A stretch of DNA of 64,000 nucleotides from Methanobacteriota archaeon. Lineage in GTDB: Archaea; Methanobacteriota; Methanobacteria; Methanobacteriales; Methanobacteriaceae. Shown here one piece after another: positions 10,991 through 20,429 of the stretch. Position 1 is the first letter of the stretch. Every line of letters begins with the position of its first letter. Both the position numbers and the translations under genes were made by a program. The stretch is from the NCBI GenBank assembly GCA_023411115.1, contig JAEYPF010000010.1:186001-250000 (forward strand), given 5' to 3'. Under the pieces are notes generated by a model. The model was given only the letters and a program-made list of their open reading frames with translations, was not told the DNA's origin and did not search any database.

Positions 10991-11479
10991 TTATACATTA
11001 TCAGCAAGTTCTTTAATCCCTTTTTGAAATTTAGGGGGGATATAAATAACTGGCTGCTTAATTGAAGTAGCTTTATCTTTCAAACCCTTATCTGCAGTAA
11101 AAAGAATTGAATTTGTAACAACGGCAACCTCAAGAATTATATCATCCTCTGTTTCTATAAGTTTTTTCTTATCTTCAGGTAATTCTACCCCATAACTACA
11201 ATATAAGATGTCAATTTTCCTTTCTGCCTCTAATTTCTGTAATTTTTCTATTTCATTAAAAAAACCCGCTTTTAATTTCCCTTCACACAAAACAGAAACT
11301 ATTTCTTCCACAAAATCAGGAATTAATATTTCAAAGCCGTCTAAAAATTCCAGTTCTATAACTCTTGAGAGAGTATGAGATATTAAAACACATATATCTG
11401 GTAAAATTCGAATACTGGGATCATCTTCATTATATCTCATTTTATAACCATTTTTTTTTGATTTTAACTGGAAATTCAT
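10991..11479 (-). CDS. PIN-domain-like protein
   Basis: A 162-residue protein with the acidic pattern of PIN nucleases: an early Asp (D28 in ILPDICVLIS), a central acidic cluster ETEDDIILEVAVV, and a late TADKGLKDKA motif, all at positions expected for a metal-ion site. No antitoxin-like partner is adjacent, so it may be an RNA-processing or housekeeping PIN protein instead of a VapC toxin. The start is uncertain: the first ATG (11479) has little ribosome site and Met14 (MRYNEDD) is an alternative. It is convergent with the TMEM175 gene, with only 7 bp between stops. Confidence 0.7.
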   Translation of the reverse strand: MNFQLKSKKNGYKMRYNEDDPSIRILPDICVLISHTLSRVIELEFLDGFEILIPDFVEEIVSVLCEGKLKAGFFNEIEKLQKLEAERKIDILYCSYGVELPEDKKKLIETEDDIILEVAVVTNSILFTADKGLKDKATSIKQPVIYIPPKFQKGIKELADNV

Positions 11480-11625
11480 TAAAATTATTATATATTTAGA
11501 GTTTAACGCCCGTTTTAATTAATTTAGCAATTAATTTTTATTGTTTTTTATGTTTTTTAAATAATACACAATATTAAAATATTAATACTATTACATATAT
11601 AATTAATATCATAATTATAGAAGGT

Positions 11626-12051
11626 ATGATTATTTTGAGAAGTGTAACATTTTTGGGTACAGTTGGAATAGTTTTAATAGTAGTAATTAGTATTTTAGGA
11701 TTTTTTAATTTAAATATAAATTCAAATGTAAATGATGACCAGAATAATATACGTCAGGCCCTCCAGGATCAAAATCCATCCAATGGAAGTCTTAAAATTC
11801 TAAACCACCAGATGACAAAGACACTATCTGGTGAATGGACAGTTAAAGGAACAGCTAAAAATGTTGGATCTGGCACACTTCAATATGTTACAATTAACGT
11901 CAATTTTTATAAAAATGGATATTTATTTTATTCCAATTTTGCCAATTTACACAGTATTGCTCCAGGTGAGACCAAGGACTTCGAAGTAACCTGTCGAGGT
12001 CCTAATAGCTCACCCGATTCCTATGATCTCTCTTTAGGGTCTACATGGTAA
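11626..12051 (+). CDS. membrane-anchored FxLYD-like protein (paralog)
   Basis: Same design as the protein at 9919: a short N-terminus, one membrane segment (about residues 7-26), then one beta domain with SLKILNHQMTKT, WTVKGTAKNVGSG, INVNFYKNGYLFYSN and a closing DSYDLSLGSTW strand. AAGG lies only 1 nt before the ATG at 11626 but 10 nt before an in-frame TTG at 11635, which may be the real start. The two copies flank the channel and PIN genes, suggesting a local duplication. Confidence 0.72.
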   Translation: MIILRSVTFLGTVGIVLIVVISILGFFNLNINSNVNDDQNNIRQALQDQNPSNGSLKILNHQMTKTLSGEWTVKGTAKNVGSGTLQYVTINVNFYKNGYLFYSNFANLHSIAPGETKDFEVTCRGPNSSPDSYDLSLGSTW

Positions 12052-12214
12052 TCAAAAATATAACTTGAATTTGTAAATAAATTAAAAACTACTATAAAGT
12101 GAAAAACTGACATATTTTATAGATTCTGAGTCTAAAATTGATTTATTGTAAGGAAGCAATATTCATCTTATCTCATAGAGAATTAATGAATAAAAACAGG
12201 AAGATGGTGAAATA

Positions 12215-12730
12215 GTGGTTGATATCAGTGATTTTCCAGCAAAATTAAGATGGGAAATTGCGGCTAAATCCGCAAGTACACTACCATTAGCCCAGGAAAA
12301 AGTATATAAAGATATTTTGGGTCAGGAATACACAAAAATTAGGCCATTAACCGATACCATTAATTACATCCTATGGATTCAAGGGGGAAAAAATGCCAGT
12401 ATTCTGTCAAACCATCTGGGACTTCCAGCCAAAACAGCAGAAGATGTAGATAAAGCTCAAAGGTTAATTTCAGTAATTCTTTATGGGCCTGAAATCAAGT
12501 ACAAAACCGTGAATGCGCATAAAGACCTGGTAAAAACACATATAACCAGTTGTCCATTTCTAAACAGAGCTAAAGAATTTGATTTAGAAAGCAAAGACCT
12601 TTTTGAAAACTGCAAGGCCTATACCAAAACATTCATTGACAATTTAAATCCCAAATACACAAAACGGTTCACTAAAGCAATGTGTGCAGGCGATGAATAC
12701 TGTGAAATCTCTACCGAGATAAGAAAATAA
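12215..12730 (+). CDS. protein resembling the L-2-amino-thiazoline-4-carboxylate hydrolase-like family
   Basis: A 171-residue soluble protein starting at GTG with GGTGA 4 nt upstream. The C-terminal half has the cysteine/asparagine pattern TSCPFLNR ... ENCKAYTKTF ... LNPKYTKRF ... AMCAGDEYCE, which I associate with the L-2-amino-thiazoline-4-carboxylate hydrolase-like/V4R-type fold common in anaerobes. Function in methanogens is unknown. The N-terminal half is helical. The assignment rests on pattern memory only. Confidence 0.55.
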   Translation: MVDISDFPAKLRWEIAAKSASTLPLAQEKVYKDILGQEYTKIRPLTDTINYILWIQGGKNASILSNHLGLPAKTAEDVDKAQRLISVILYGPEIKYKTVNAHKDLVKTHITSCPFLNRAKEFDLESKDLFENCKAYTKTFIDNLNPKYTKRFTKAMCAGDEYCEISTEIRK

Positions 12731-12764
12731 AAATTAATGAAAAAATTAGATTTTTTAGGGATCA

Positions 12765-14939
12765 TCATTTTTTAAGGGCAGCAATTTCCTTAGCAAATGA
12801 CTCAAGCACTTTTTTAGATAATCCTTCAACGTACTTGAGTGATCCAGCACATTCATGGCCACCACCATCTATTCCCGCTTCAGGAATCTCATCTGCAAGT
12901 TTTATGATGATAGTATTCAGATTAAATCCAAACATTTCATTCACTGCATCCGTTGCCCTTATAACACCAAAATCAGGTCCAAAGGAAAGAGTTATAATTG
13001 GATTTTCTTCTCCATACTTTTTAACCATTGTATCGTGCACATAACCTGTAGTTTTACCTGGTGCAGGATATGTAAATTTATGGGCAAATTTTTCAACATC
13101 TAAAACGTTGAATATTATTCCATTAGGGAGTTTCTGTGTTTTAAGATTTGGAAGTGCTGCCCTGAGCTGATTTTTAATTCTCCTTTGAGATTCGTTATAA
13201 AGAGCTTCGATGAGTTTTGCATGCTTATCCCTGTTTCCAAGGCCAAGAATTGTATCTATAATACCTCTACCATTCATAAACCTTAGATAAAATGCTTCAA
13301 AGTCCACACATGTTGCAATTTTTTCAAGATCTTCCCTTGTATAACCCTTTTCTCCAGCAAGTTCTATGTACCTTTGAGCTTCATCAGAGCTTGCATGATC
13401 TCCAACTGCAGCAATACCTGGTAAATGCATCAATTTATCTTTAACCTCTGGATTTATCATCTTTGCCACTTCGTATGCAAGCGCTCCTGCTGTTATCTCA
13501 GAATTACCTCCAACGAGGTAAGGATTCACATGTACATCTACATAGTCGTCCACAACCACCCTTCCATTTTCAACTTCTCCAGGATAGTGGTGATCCACAA
13601 CTACAATCTCAATATCATAGATTTTAGCTTTTATAAGTGCCACGATGTCTTCTTCAGTTGATCCATTATCTAAGAGGACTATCAAAGGTAATTTCTGGCC
13701 ATGTCTTTCCATATCCTCCAGTGAAAATGATAAATCCTTTACTACATCTTCTATTTCATAAAAAGGAGCTTTACTTGGAGCTCTCTTAAAGAAATGCCAT
13801 TCTGCATCACTGCCTGGATTAATTTCCCGTATTAAAGGAATTACAGCCTTTTCAATTGCAACTCCGGCACATATTCCATCTGCATCAGCATGGTGCCTTA
13901 CAAGAATTGATCTACCATCGAAAATAGCCCTTCTTATGGCTTTTGCAGCAAGACGCATTTTATCCTGTAGTTTATCAAGAACTTCACTCTCAATTAGAAT
14001 TTCTGTTGTTTCTGGCTCGGCTTTTTTATCAATTGCCTCATCAATAAGCCTTCTTGCCTCAATTGACTCTTTACCATGGAGTTTTTCAATGGATTCAGAC
14101 TCGATCTGAATTTTACCGCCGTGAATAGAAACTTCACCAAGTGTCTCAACTATATCTCCAATGTTTATATGAGGGTATACTCTTATTCCAGGCTCATCAA
14201 AGGCTGCCACCCATGTAGTGGAAGTTTCATCTGAAATTGTAAAAATTGTAGGTCCTGAAGTTTGTTGAATTTGGATTATTTCTCCCACAATCCTTACGTT
14301 CTTCTTAACCATATTTTTAGTAATTTCACCAATAGGAGTTCTCGCAATGTTTTTTCTAAGCTTTACAAGCTCATATTTTCCTTTGATATTGGATATTGAA
14401 AGATCAACCTCTCCTTTGGCGTGATTTATATTAATAACTTTTACAATAAGCTCATCACCAACATCATATCCGAGCATTCGTCCTCTAACCAGACCATATC
14501 CCTTTTTTGAAAGGCTTACGAAGATTCCCCAATCTTCTACCCTTGTGACTTTTCCTTTATAATTTGATCCAAGCTCAAGATCATTAATGTCACAGGCAGG
14601 ATGCAGGGCATAGACCTTAGTTTTAACCTCACAATCTTTGCAGTAATCGCCAGCCTCTATTTCTTTACCACATTTTTTGCATGCATTAATTTCGCCCTTT
14701 CCATTACATGATTCACAGGCTTCTGTTACTTCTATTTCCCCTTTACCTTTACAAACATCGCATGGAATTTCATGTTCTTCATCTAAATCAAATCGTTCCA
14801 TTGCGCCTTTTGAAATTCCTTTGACATGCTTTTTAACATCCATCTGGCTTTTAACGCCGCTTCCATGGCAGCTTTCACATATTTTATAACTAAGGACTTT
14901 ATGTCCCTTACCTTTACATTCTAAACAAGTTTTAATCAT
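12765..14939 (-). CDS. archaeal RecJ/GAN-like DHH phosphoesterase with DnaJ-type zinc finger, S1 and OB domains
   Basis: A 724-residue protein. The N-terminus has four CxxCxGxG repeats as in the DnaJ zinc domain (CLECKGKG, CESCHGSG, CDVCKGKG, CESCNGKG) plus CKKC/CKDC. Then come an S1 domain (YKGKVTRVEDWGIFVSL), an OB-fold (VRIVGEIIQIQQTSG ... WVAAFDEPG), the DHH core (RHHADADGIC, LLDNGST, VVDHHYPG) and a C-terminal DHHA1-like part with GGGHECAGS. This matches archaeal RecJ/Cdc45 relatives that associate with the replicative helicase. I chose the ATG at 14939 because GAGG lies 6 nt before it; an upstream TTG in frame overlaps that site. Confidence 0.88.
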   Translation of the reverse strand: MIKTCLECKGKGHKVLSYKICESCHGSGVKSQMDVKKHVKGISKGAMERFDLDEEHEIPCDVCKGKGEIEVTEACESCNGKGEINACKKCGKEIEAGDYCKDCEVKTKVYALHPACDINDLELGSNYKGKVTRVEDWGIFVSLSKKGYGLVRGRMLGYDVGDELIVKVININHAKGEVDLSISNIKGKYELVKLRKNIARTPIGEITKNMVKKNVRIVGEIIQIQQTSGPTIFTISDETSTTWVAAFDEPGIRVYPHINIGDIVETLGEVSIHGGKIQIESESIEKLHGKESIEARRLIDEAIDKKAEPETTEILIESEVLDKLQDKMRLAAKAIRRAIFDGRSILVRHHADADGICAGVAIEKAVIPLIREINPGSDAEWHFFKRAPSKAPFYEIEDVVKDLSFSLEDMERHGQKLPLIVLLDNGSTEEDIVALIKAKIYDIEIVVVDHHYPGEVENGRVVVDDYVDVHVNPYLVGGNSEITAGALAYEVAKMINPEVKDKLMHLPGIAAVGDHASSDEAQRYIELAGEKGYTREDLEKIATCVDFEAFYLRFMNGRGIIDTILGLGNRDKHAKLIEALYNESQRRIKNQLRAALPNLKTQKLPNGIIFNVLDVEKFAHKFTYPAPGKTTGYVHDTMVKKYGEENPIITLSFGPDFGVIRATDAVNEMFGFNLNTIIIKLADEIPEAGIDGGGHECAGSLKYVEGLSKKVLESFAKEIAALKK

Positions 14940-15150
14940 AATATACCTCAATTATCAAAAACAAAAATTGTTGAATTTTAACTTTATTTATTTCAATAAA
15001 AATCACTGATTAATTTAATTATGTTTACAGATCGTATCAAGTATTATTTAAATACGTTCATTTTATACAAAATAATTTAAATACGCTTATCGTTTTTATT
15101 AGTATACGCTTTCTACAGGCTTTTGCCGATATTTAAATTCCAAATGGTGA

Positions 15151-15651
15151 TTATTTAAACTTAGATGGATTTTGTTCCACTATCTTATCATTTTTTGATT
15201 TATAATCCGTTGATCTATCCATATATCGATTTGCAAGTGATACGTGGTTATTACCTGTTACACTGTCCTTCTGCTGGAAGTAATTAATGGCCTGTTGAAG
15301 TTCCAAAGTAGCGTTAACCCTGGAATCTATTTCTCCCATAGTATTTTGCATATATTCTATAAGAACACTATCTTTAGAGTTTTGAGCAGAAGTTAATGCC
15401 TGTTGTGCAGAAGTTTTTGCGGAATTGAATTCAGATAATGCACTATTAGCATTAAATGTTGCATTACTAAGGTCAAAGCTATTTGTATCATATACTGCCT
15501 TATTATAAAAGTCATCGCCTTTTTTAAGATGATCATTGATTGTAGATGAGAGTCCATTTATATTGCCTATATCAGATTGAGTACATCCAGATATAGCTAC
15601 TATAGACAGTATAAGCATTACCAAGAGCGTTGAGAAAATTTTGTTTTTCAT
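15151..15651 (-). CDS. secreted lipoprotein, unknown function
   Basis: The N-terminus is a lipoprotein signal: basic MKNK, hydrophobic stretch, lipobox AISGC with Cys23 as the lipidated residue. The rest (about 140 residues) is helical, with Ala/Ser/Asn-rich heptad-like segments (NSALSEFNSAKTSAQQAL), so probably a helical bundle on the outer face of the membrane. I use the ATG at 15651 because GAAGTGA stands before it; a GTG 9 bp upstream lies within that site. Family not recognised. Confidence 0.75.
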   Translation of the reverse strand: MKNKIFSTLLVMLILSIVAISGCTQSDIGNINGLSSTINDHLKKGDDFYNKAVYDTNSFDLSNATFNANSALSEFNSAKTSAQQALTSAQNSKDSVLIEYMQNTMGEIDSRVNATLELQQAINYFQQKDSVTGNNHVSLANRYMDRSTDYKSKNDKIVEQNPSKFK

Positions 15652-15867
15652 ATCTTTCACTTCTTATCTAATAGACATTTGCTTTTAAAATATAAAAAAT
15701 TTCTTATTTTTAAAGCATCCCCACCTAAGTTTAACTCATAAGGATATACTACATTAAAATGATTACTTTTTAATATAAAATAAGATTATAAATTGATCTA
15801 CAAAATAGACAAAAATAATGTAAATAGAATGGATTAAGGTAAATACCAATTTAAAAGCGTTTTAGGC

Positions 15868-16254
15868 TTAAACTGATTCCCATAATCCATGAATGCTACA
15901 ATATTCTCTAGCACTGACCGCATCTATATTTTCTAACTTAATATCAAATTCAGCTTCTGGTTTATCACCCGGCTTGAGAATCTTTCTATAAACTCTGCCG
16001 TCTGCAGCTATTTCTATCCATTCTATACAGTGATTTTCTTCCATTGGATGTGAAGTTGAGCCTATTTTAACTTTAACTCCGCTGTCTGTTTCTTCAATGA
16101 CAGGAATATGTTTTTCAGGCCCTATACCACTGGTTTTCTCTTCAAGCAGGTGCATTTGATTACCACAGCATACAAGTCTTCCAGTACCTATATGCATAAC
16201 CTCAACTACATTTCCACAGATATTGCACCTGTAAACTTGTTTTTCTTCAGTCAT
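15868..16254 (-). CDS. dfx: desulfoferrodoxin (superoxide reductase)
   Basis: Reduces superoxide to peroxide without making oxygen. Both iron sites are complete. Center I (desulforedoxin type) uses C10, C13, C29, C30. Center II has His49, His69, His75, Cys119 and His122, and the E47-K48 pair next to His49 that assists catalysis. The 128-residue length is standard for the two-iron form. It starts 9 bp after the rubrerythrin stop, so the two are co-transcribed as an oxidative-stress unit: Dfx makes peroxide and rubrerythrin removes it. Confidence 0.96.
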   Translation of the reverse strand: MTEEKQVYRCNICGNVVEVMHIGTGRLVCCGNQMHLLEEKTSGIGPEKHIPVIEETDSGVKVKIGSTSHPMEENHCIEWIEIAADGRVYRKILKPGDKPEAEFDIKLENIDAVSAREYCSIHGLWESV

Positions 16255-16263
16255 TGCTATCTC

Positions 16264-16848
16264 CTAGTACTCTTCACATTTAATTTCAAAGTAACCCGAT
16301 GGATGATCACAGGACGGACATTTTTCTGGAGGCTCTGTTCCAATATATACATGCCCACATTTTCTGCAACTCCATTCTACCTCTTTATCTTTCTTGAAAA
16401 TTGTACCAGCTTCAATTTGTTCTAAAAATTTTCGATATCTTTCCTCATGATGAGTTTCTGCATAACCAATTGCAAATAATCTGTCACTTATATCAATAAG
16501 TCCTTCCTGTTCAGCAGTATTTGCAAACTCAGGATACATTTCAGAATTTTCGTAATGTTCCCCTGCGATTGCAGCTTTAAGGTTTTCAACTGTGTTCCCA
16601 TAAATAATTGGTGCCTGTGCTGAAACAACGAGTTCATCTAATTTTTCTCCACTTTCTGATTTTAAGCCTTGAATCATTTTCATTATCCATTTAGCATGTT
16701 CCCGCTCGTTATCTGCTGTAATGAGGAAAATTTCAGCCAGTTGCTCATAACCCTCCTTTTTTGCAACCTTAGAATATAAAGTATATCTATTTCTTGCCTG
16801 ACTTTCACCAATAAAAGCCTTTGCTAAATTTTCCATTGTTTTTTGCAT
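16264..16848 (-). CDS. rbr: rubrerythrin
   Basis: A peroxide-reducing diiron protein of 194 residues. The four-helix ferritin-like domain has the expected Glu/His ligands (FIGESQAR, DNEREHAK, AGEHYENSEMYPEF, YAETHHEERY) and the C-terminal rubredoxin domain has two CxxC pairs (CRKCG, CPSCD). GGTGAT stands 8 nt before the first ATG, which decides the start over the second Met. First gene of the operon with dfx. The upstream region to 17060 is AT-rich and holds the divergent promoters of this operon and the FAD/Rieske gene. Confidence 0.96.
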   Translation of the reverse strand: MQKTMENLAKAFIGESQARNRYTLYSKVAKKEGYEQLAEIFLITADNEREHAKWIMKMIQGLKSESGEKLDELVVSAQAPIIYGNTVENLKAAIAGEHYENSEMYPEFANTAEQEGLIDISDRLFAIGYAETHHEERYRKFLEQIEAGTIFKKDKEVEWSCRKCGHVYIGTEPPEKCPSCDHPSGYFEIKCEEY

Positions 16849-17060
16849 AAGATATCACCTGTTTTTATTTATAAGTTCCTTTTTATAAATTTTTATCGGA
16901 TTAAAAATTACATAGAAAAATCTTACATCAACCATATATCATAATTATAATAATTTTTTTATTAATTCTTTTATTAGACCAACTTAAGCTTTTCTCAAAT
17001 TTTATATTAATAAAAATTTAAAAATTAATAATAATCCATAAGATTACTGGTTGTGAGTTT

Positions 17061-18599
17061 ATGAAAAAAAATGAAAATATTGAAAATATGGGTGAATTAG
17101 AATCATTTTGGGTTAAAACTACTCCTAGCACTAATTTTAATACATTAGAAGAAGGATTATCTGTTGATGTTGCGATATTAGGAGCCGGAATTGTAGGAAT
17201 TACAGCAGCGGCCCTTTTAAAGGAATCAGGACTTTCAGTTGCAGTAATAGAGGCTCAGAAGATAGTCAAAGATGTAACTGCATATACAACAGCCAAAATC
17301 ACGGTTGCACATAATATAATATATCAACACATTATATCTGAATATGGGGAAGAAGGAGCCCGCAAGTATGGTAAAGCAAACCAATCTGCAATTGACAAAA
17401 TTGAATCTATAATAAATAATTACAATATTTCATGTGATTTTAAGCGTTTTCCATGCTATCTTTACACTGAAGGTGGTGACTCAGATAAAATAAAAAAAGA
17501 ATCAGATGCTGCCAAAAAAGCAGGTTTGGATGTATCCTACGAAAAAAAGATACCTTTAGAAAGATTTAATGTGAATGGAGCTGTAAAATTTGAAAACCAA
17601 GCTGAATTTCACCCAAGAAAGTATCTTATTGGATTAATTGAAAAAATACATGGTAATAAATGCTATATTTTTGAAAATACTCGTGCAATGGATATAAAAG
17701 AAGGAGATATAAACGAAATAACTACAGATAAGGGTTCAATAAAAGCTAAAAATATTATTATTTCTACTCATGTCCCATTTTATGATCCCGGCAAGTTATT
17801 TACAAAGATGTACCCTAGTCGTTCTTATGCACTGGGATTTTACATTAAAGAAAAATTTCCAGAAGCAATGTTTATAGGGGTAGATCCTGTTTACACTTAT
17901 CGTGCAGTTCCAACAGAAAAGGGAGAAATGATAATTGCTGGAGGAGTAAATCATAAAGCAGGACATGTCACTGATACAGTTGAATGTTATGAAAGGCTGA
18001 AAGAACATGCAATGAACCATTTTGATGTAGAATCTATTGATTACCACTGGTCAACACAGGATAATATTACAATGGATAAAGTTCCCTATATTGGTAAAGC
18101 TAATTCCAAATCAAAAGGAGTTTATGTCGCAACAGGATTTATGAAATGGGGGATGACCAACGGGACAGTCGCAGCAATGATTCTTTCTGATTTAATTTTA
18201 GGAAAAGAAAACCCGTGGAGTTCATTCTTTGACCCATCCAGATCAATGCCTAAACTTGAATCAACTAAGGAATTCATTGGTACTAATATAAGTGTTGTTA
18301 AAGAATTATTAGGTGGTAAACTTTCGCGAGCACATTCTATGGATCCTTCTAAATTAAAAGAAGGTGAAGGAAGAATATTAAAGACAAACGGTAAAGAAGT
18401 AGCCGCATGTAAAGATGAAAATGGGAAAATCTATGTTTTATCAACTCCATGCACCCACATGGGATGCAGAGTCAACTGGAACAACGCAGAAATGACGTGG
18501 GATTGCCCATGCCATGGGTCACGATTTAACTATGATGGAAAAGTTATTCACGGGCCCGCACTTATGGATCTTAAGGAATACAAAGATTTAGAAAAATAA
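17061..18599 (+). CDS. FAD-dependent oxidoreductase with C-terminal Rieske [2Fe-2S] domain
   Basis: Residues 33-60 form the Rossmann FAD site (VAILGAGIVGITAAALLKE) of the DAO family. The C-terminal 90 residues or so are a Rieske domain with the ligand pairs C-T-H (CTHMGC) and C-P-C-H (CPCHGSRF), both His and Cys ligands present. This fusion is known mostly from bacteria; its substrate is not established. Rieske centres are uncommon in methanogens, so it may have been acquired by transfer. It lies beside the rubrerythrin/desulfoferrodoxin operon, divergently, which hints at a redox-stress role but does not prove it. Confidence 0.88.
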   Translation: MKKNENIENMGELESFWVKTTPSTNFNTLEEGLSVDVAILGAGIVGITAAALLKESGLSVAVIEAQKIVKDVTAYTTAKITVAHNIIYQHIISEYGEEGARKYGKANQSAIDKIESIINNYNISCDFKRFPCYLYTEGGDSDKIKKESDAAKKAGLDVSYEKKIPLERFNVNGAVKFENQAEFHPRKYLIGLIEKIHGNKCYIFENTRAMDIKEGDINEITTDKGSIKAKNIIISTHVPFYDPGKLFTKMYPSRSYALGFYIKEKFPEAMFIGVDPVYTYRAVPTEKGEMIIAGGVNHKAGHVTDTVECYERLKEHAMNHFDVESIDYHWSTQDNITMDKVPYIGKANSKSKGVYVATGFMKWGMTNGTVAAMILSDLILGKENPWSSFFDPSRSMPKLESTKEFIGTNISVVKELLGGKLSRAHSMDPSKLKEGEGRILKTNGKEVAACKDENGKIYVLSTPCTHMGCRVNWNNAEMTWDCPCHGSRFNYDGKVIHGPALMDLKEYKDLEK

Positions 18600-18775
18600 A
18601 CTATTTTTACATACAATTTCTTATTTTCAAACTAAATTAGGATAATTCAACATTTTAAATATATTAAGACTTCTGCTATAAGTTAATACGATTTTAAGAG
18701 TTATCAAAATGTATTTATCCTATCCCTGTAATAAAGATAGTCTATATTTAATGCTAATTACAGGTGATTCTTTTT

Positions 18776-20152
18776 ATGGAAAATAATAATAACGTTAAAA
18801 TGTCAGCTTTACTCATTGCAACACTTGCATCTTTTGTTACACCATTTATGGCGGCAGCAATTAATATTGCGCTTCCTGCAATTGGATCAGAGTTTCAAGT
18901 GGATGCTATTTTGCTAAGCTGGATACCAACATCATTTTTACTTGCATCCGCTATGTTTGCAGTTCCTTTTGGTAGATTGGCAGACATATGGGGAATGAAA
19001 CGGATTTTTATTTATGGTATGATTATCTTTACCCTCTCATCATTTTTATCTGCAGTTGCACCTTCTGCACTTTCTTTAATTGCATTTAGGGTTCTTCAGG
19101 GAATTGGAGCTGCAATGATATTCGTTACAAGTGTAGCGATAATAACTCACGTATTTCCACCTCAAGAACGAGGAAAAGCTATAGGAATAACAATCGCCTC
19201 CGTATATGTGAGTTTATCACTTGGTCCTGTCCTAGGGGGAATAATGACACAAGCTTTAGGTTGGAGAAGTCTTTTCCTTTTAATGGTGCCTCTTGGTTTA
19301 TTAGTTACTGGCCTTACTTTCTGGAAGCTTAAAGGAGAATGGGCTGTATGTAAGGGGGAGAAATTTGATCTGCCGGGTTCAGTGATTTACAGTATTGCAC
19401 TTCTCATGCTCATATATGGATTTTCATTACTCCCCGAACCAGTGGGTATCATAGTAACAGCTTTAGGATTAATTGGGTTAATAGCATTTGTTATTCTTGA
19501 ATTAAGAACTAAAAGCCCTGTATTTGAAATAAATCTGTTTAGAAACGCCACATTTGCATTTTCCAATTTAGCAGCTCTAATTAGCTACAGTGCAACATTT
19601 GCAGTAGTCTTTCTTCTGAGCCTGTATTTACAGTACATAAAAGGATTAAATCCCGGAAATGCAGGACTGATTTTAGTCGCCCAGCCTATTGTAATGGCTG
19701 TTTTAGCTCCGATAGCAGGTAGACTTTCAGATAGATATAATCCGCGTTTAATTGCGTCCATTGGTATGGTCTTTACAACGGTAGGTCTTCTATTATTCGT
19801 CTTTTTAACTGCAAACACAAGTTTAGAATTTATAATAGCTGGCCTGATATTGTTAGGTATCGGATTTGGACTCTTTTCGTCCCCCAATACCAATGCAATT
19901 ATGAGTTCTGTTGAAAAGAGATTTTACGGCGTAGCATCTGCATCAGTGGGGACAATGCGGTTAATTGGACAGACACTAAGTATGGGGGCAGTCCTGATTA
20001 TTTTTGCCATGTACATAGGAAACGTTCAGATCATGCCTGCTCAATATCCTGCACTTATGTTGAGTATTCAGGTCGCGTTTGTTGTGTTTACGGTGCTTTG
20101 TTTCCTTGGAATATTTGCTTCCATTGCTAAAAGTGGCGGAAGTAAACAATAA
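18776..20152 (+). CDS. MFS drug exporter, DHA2 (14-TM) family
   Basis: A 458-residue integral membrane protein with about 14 helices. Motif A appears as FGRLADIWGMKR after TM2 and motif C-like glycines in TM5 (ASVYVSLSLGPVLGGIM), as in EmrB/QacA proton-coupled efflux pumps. I take the ATG at 18776, 7 nt after GGTGAT; the in-frame GTG at 18764 is part of that site. No TetR/MarR regulator is adjacent. A hairpin terminator follows the stop. Confidence 0.88.
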   Translation: MENNNNVKMSALLIATLASFVTPFMAAAINIALPAIGSEFQVDAILLSWIPTSFLLASAMFAVPFGRLADIWGMKRIFIYGMIIFTLSSFLSAVAPSALSLIAFRVLQGIGAAMIFVTSVAIITHVFPPQERGKAIGITIASVYVSLSLGPVLGGIMTQALGWRSLFLLMVPLGLLVTGLTFWKLKGEWAVCKGEKFDLPGSVIYSIALLMLIYGFSLLPEPVGIIVTALGLIGLIAFVILELRTKSPVFEINLFRNATFAFSNLAALISYSATFAVVFLLSLYLQYIKGLNPGNAGLILVAQPIVMAVLAPIAGRLSDRYNPRLIASIGMVFTTVGLLLFVFLTANTSLEFIIAGLILLGIGFGLFSSPNTNAIMSSVEKRFYGVASASVGTMRLIGQTLSMGAVLIIFAMYIGNVQIMPAQYPALMLSIQVAFVVFTVLCFLGIFASIAKSGGSKQ

Positions 20153-20177
20153 TTCCATAATAACTGAAATCAACTAT

Positions 20178-20208
20178 GAGGAAATATATGATTTCCTCTA
20201 TTTATTTT
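20178..20208 (+). terminator. hairpin terminator of the MFS gene
   Basis: GAGGAAAT (20178-20185) pairs perfectly with ATTTCCTC (20191-20198) around a 5-nt loop and is followed by a T-rich run, 26 bp after the MFS stop. The adjoining stretch to 20429 is AT-rich with the promoter of the nurA operon (TATA-like AAAATATAAG near 20370). Confidence 0.6.
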
Positions 20209-20429
20209 AAATAAATTTATTTTAATTATATTTTTTTAATATAAAACAAAAATTTAAGCAGTATAATTAAAAATAGGGCATTTTAAGACATATTTACATA
20301 GATTTATTATAATCATTATTTTCTATTTTTTTGTAATTTGTATGCCTATTTAACAAAATGGGATAAAATATAAGTAGTACAATCAACATTAAAGAACAAT
20401 TAATTATTATAAAAAAAAGTGACTTCACT

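Noticed and set aside
10991..11479. VapBC toxin-antitoxin system
   Set aside because: The PIN-like protein has no adjacent small antitoxin gene on the same strand.
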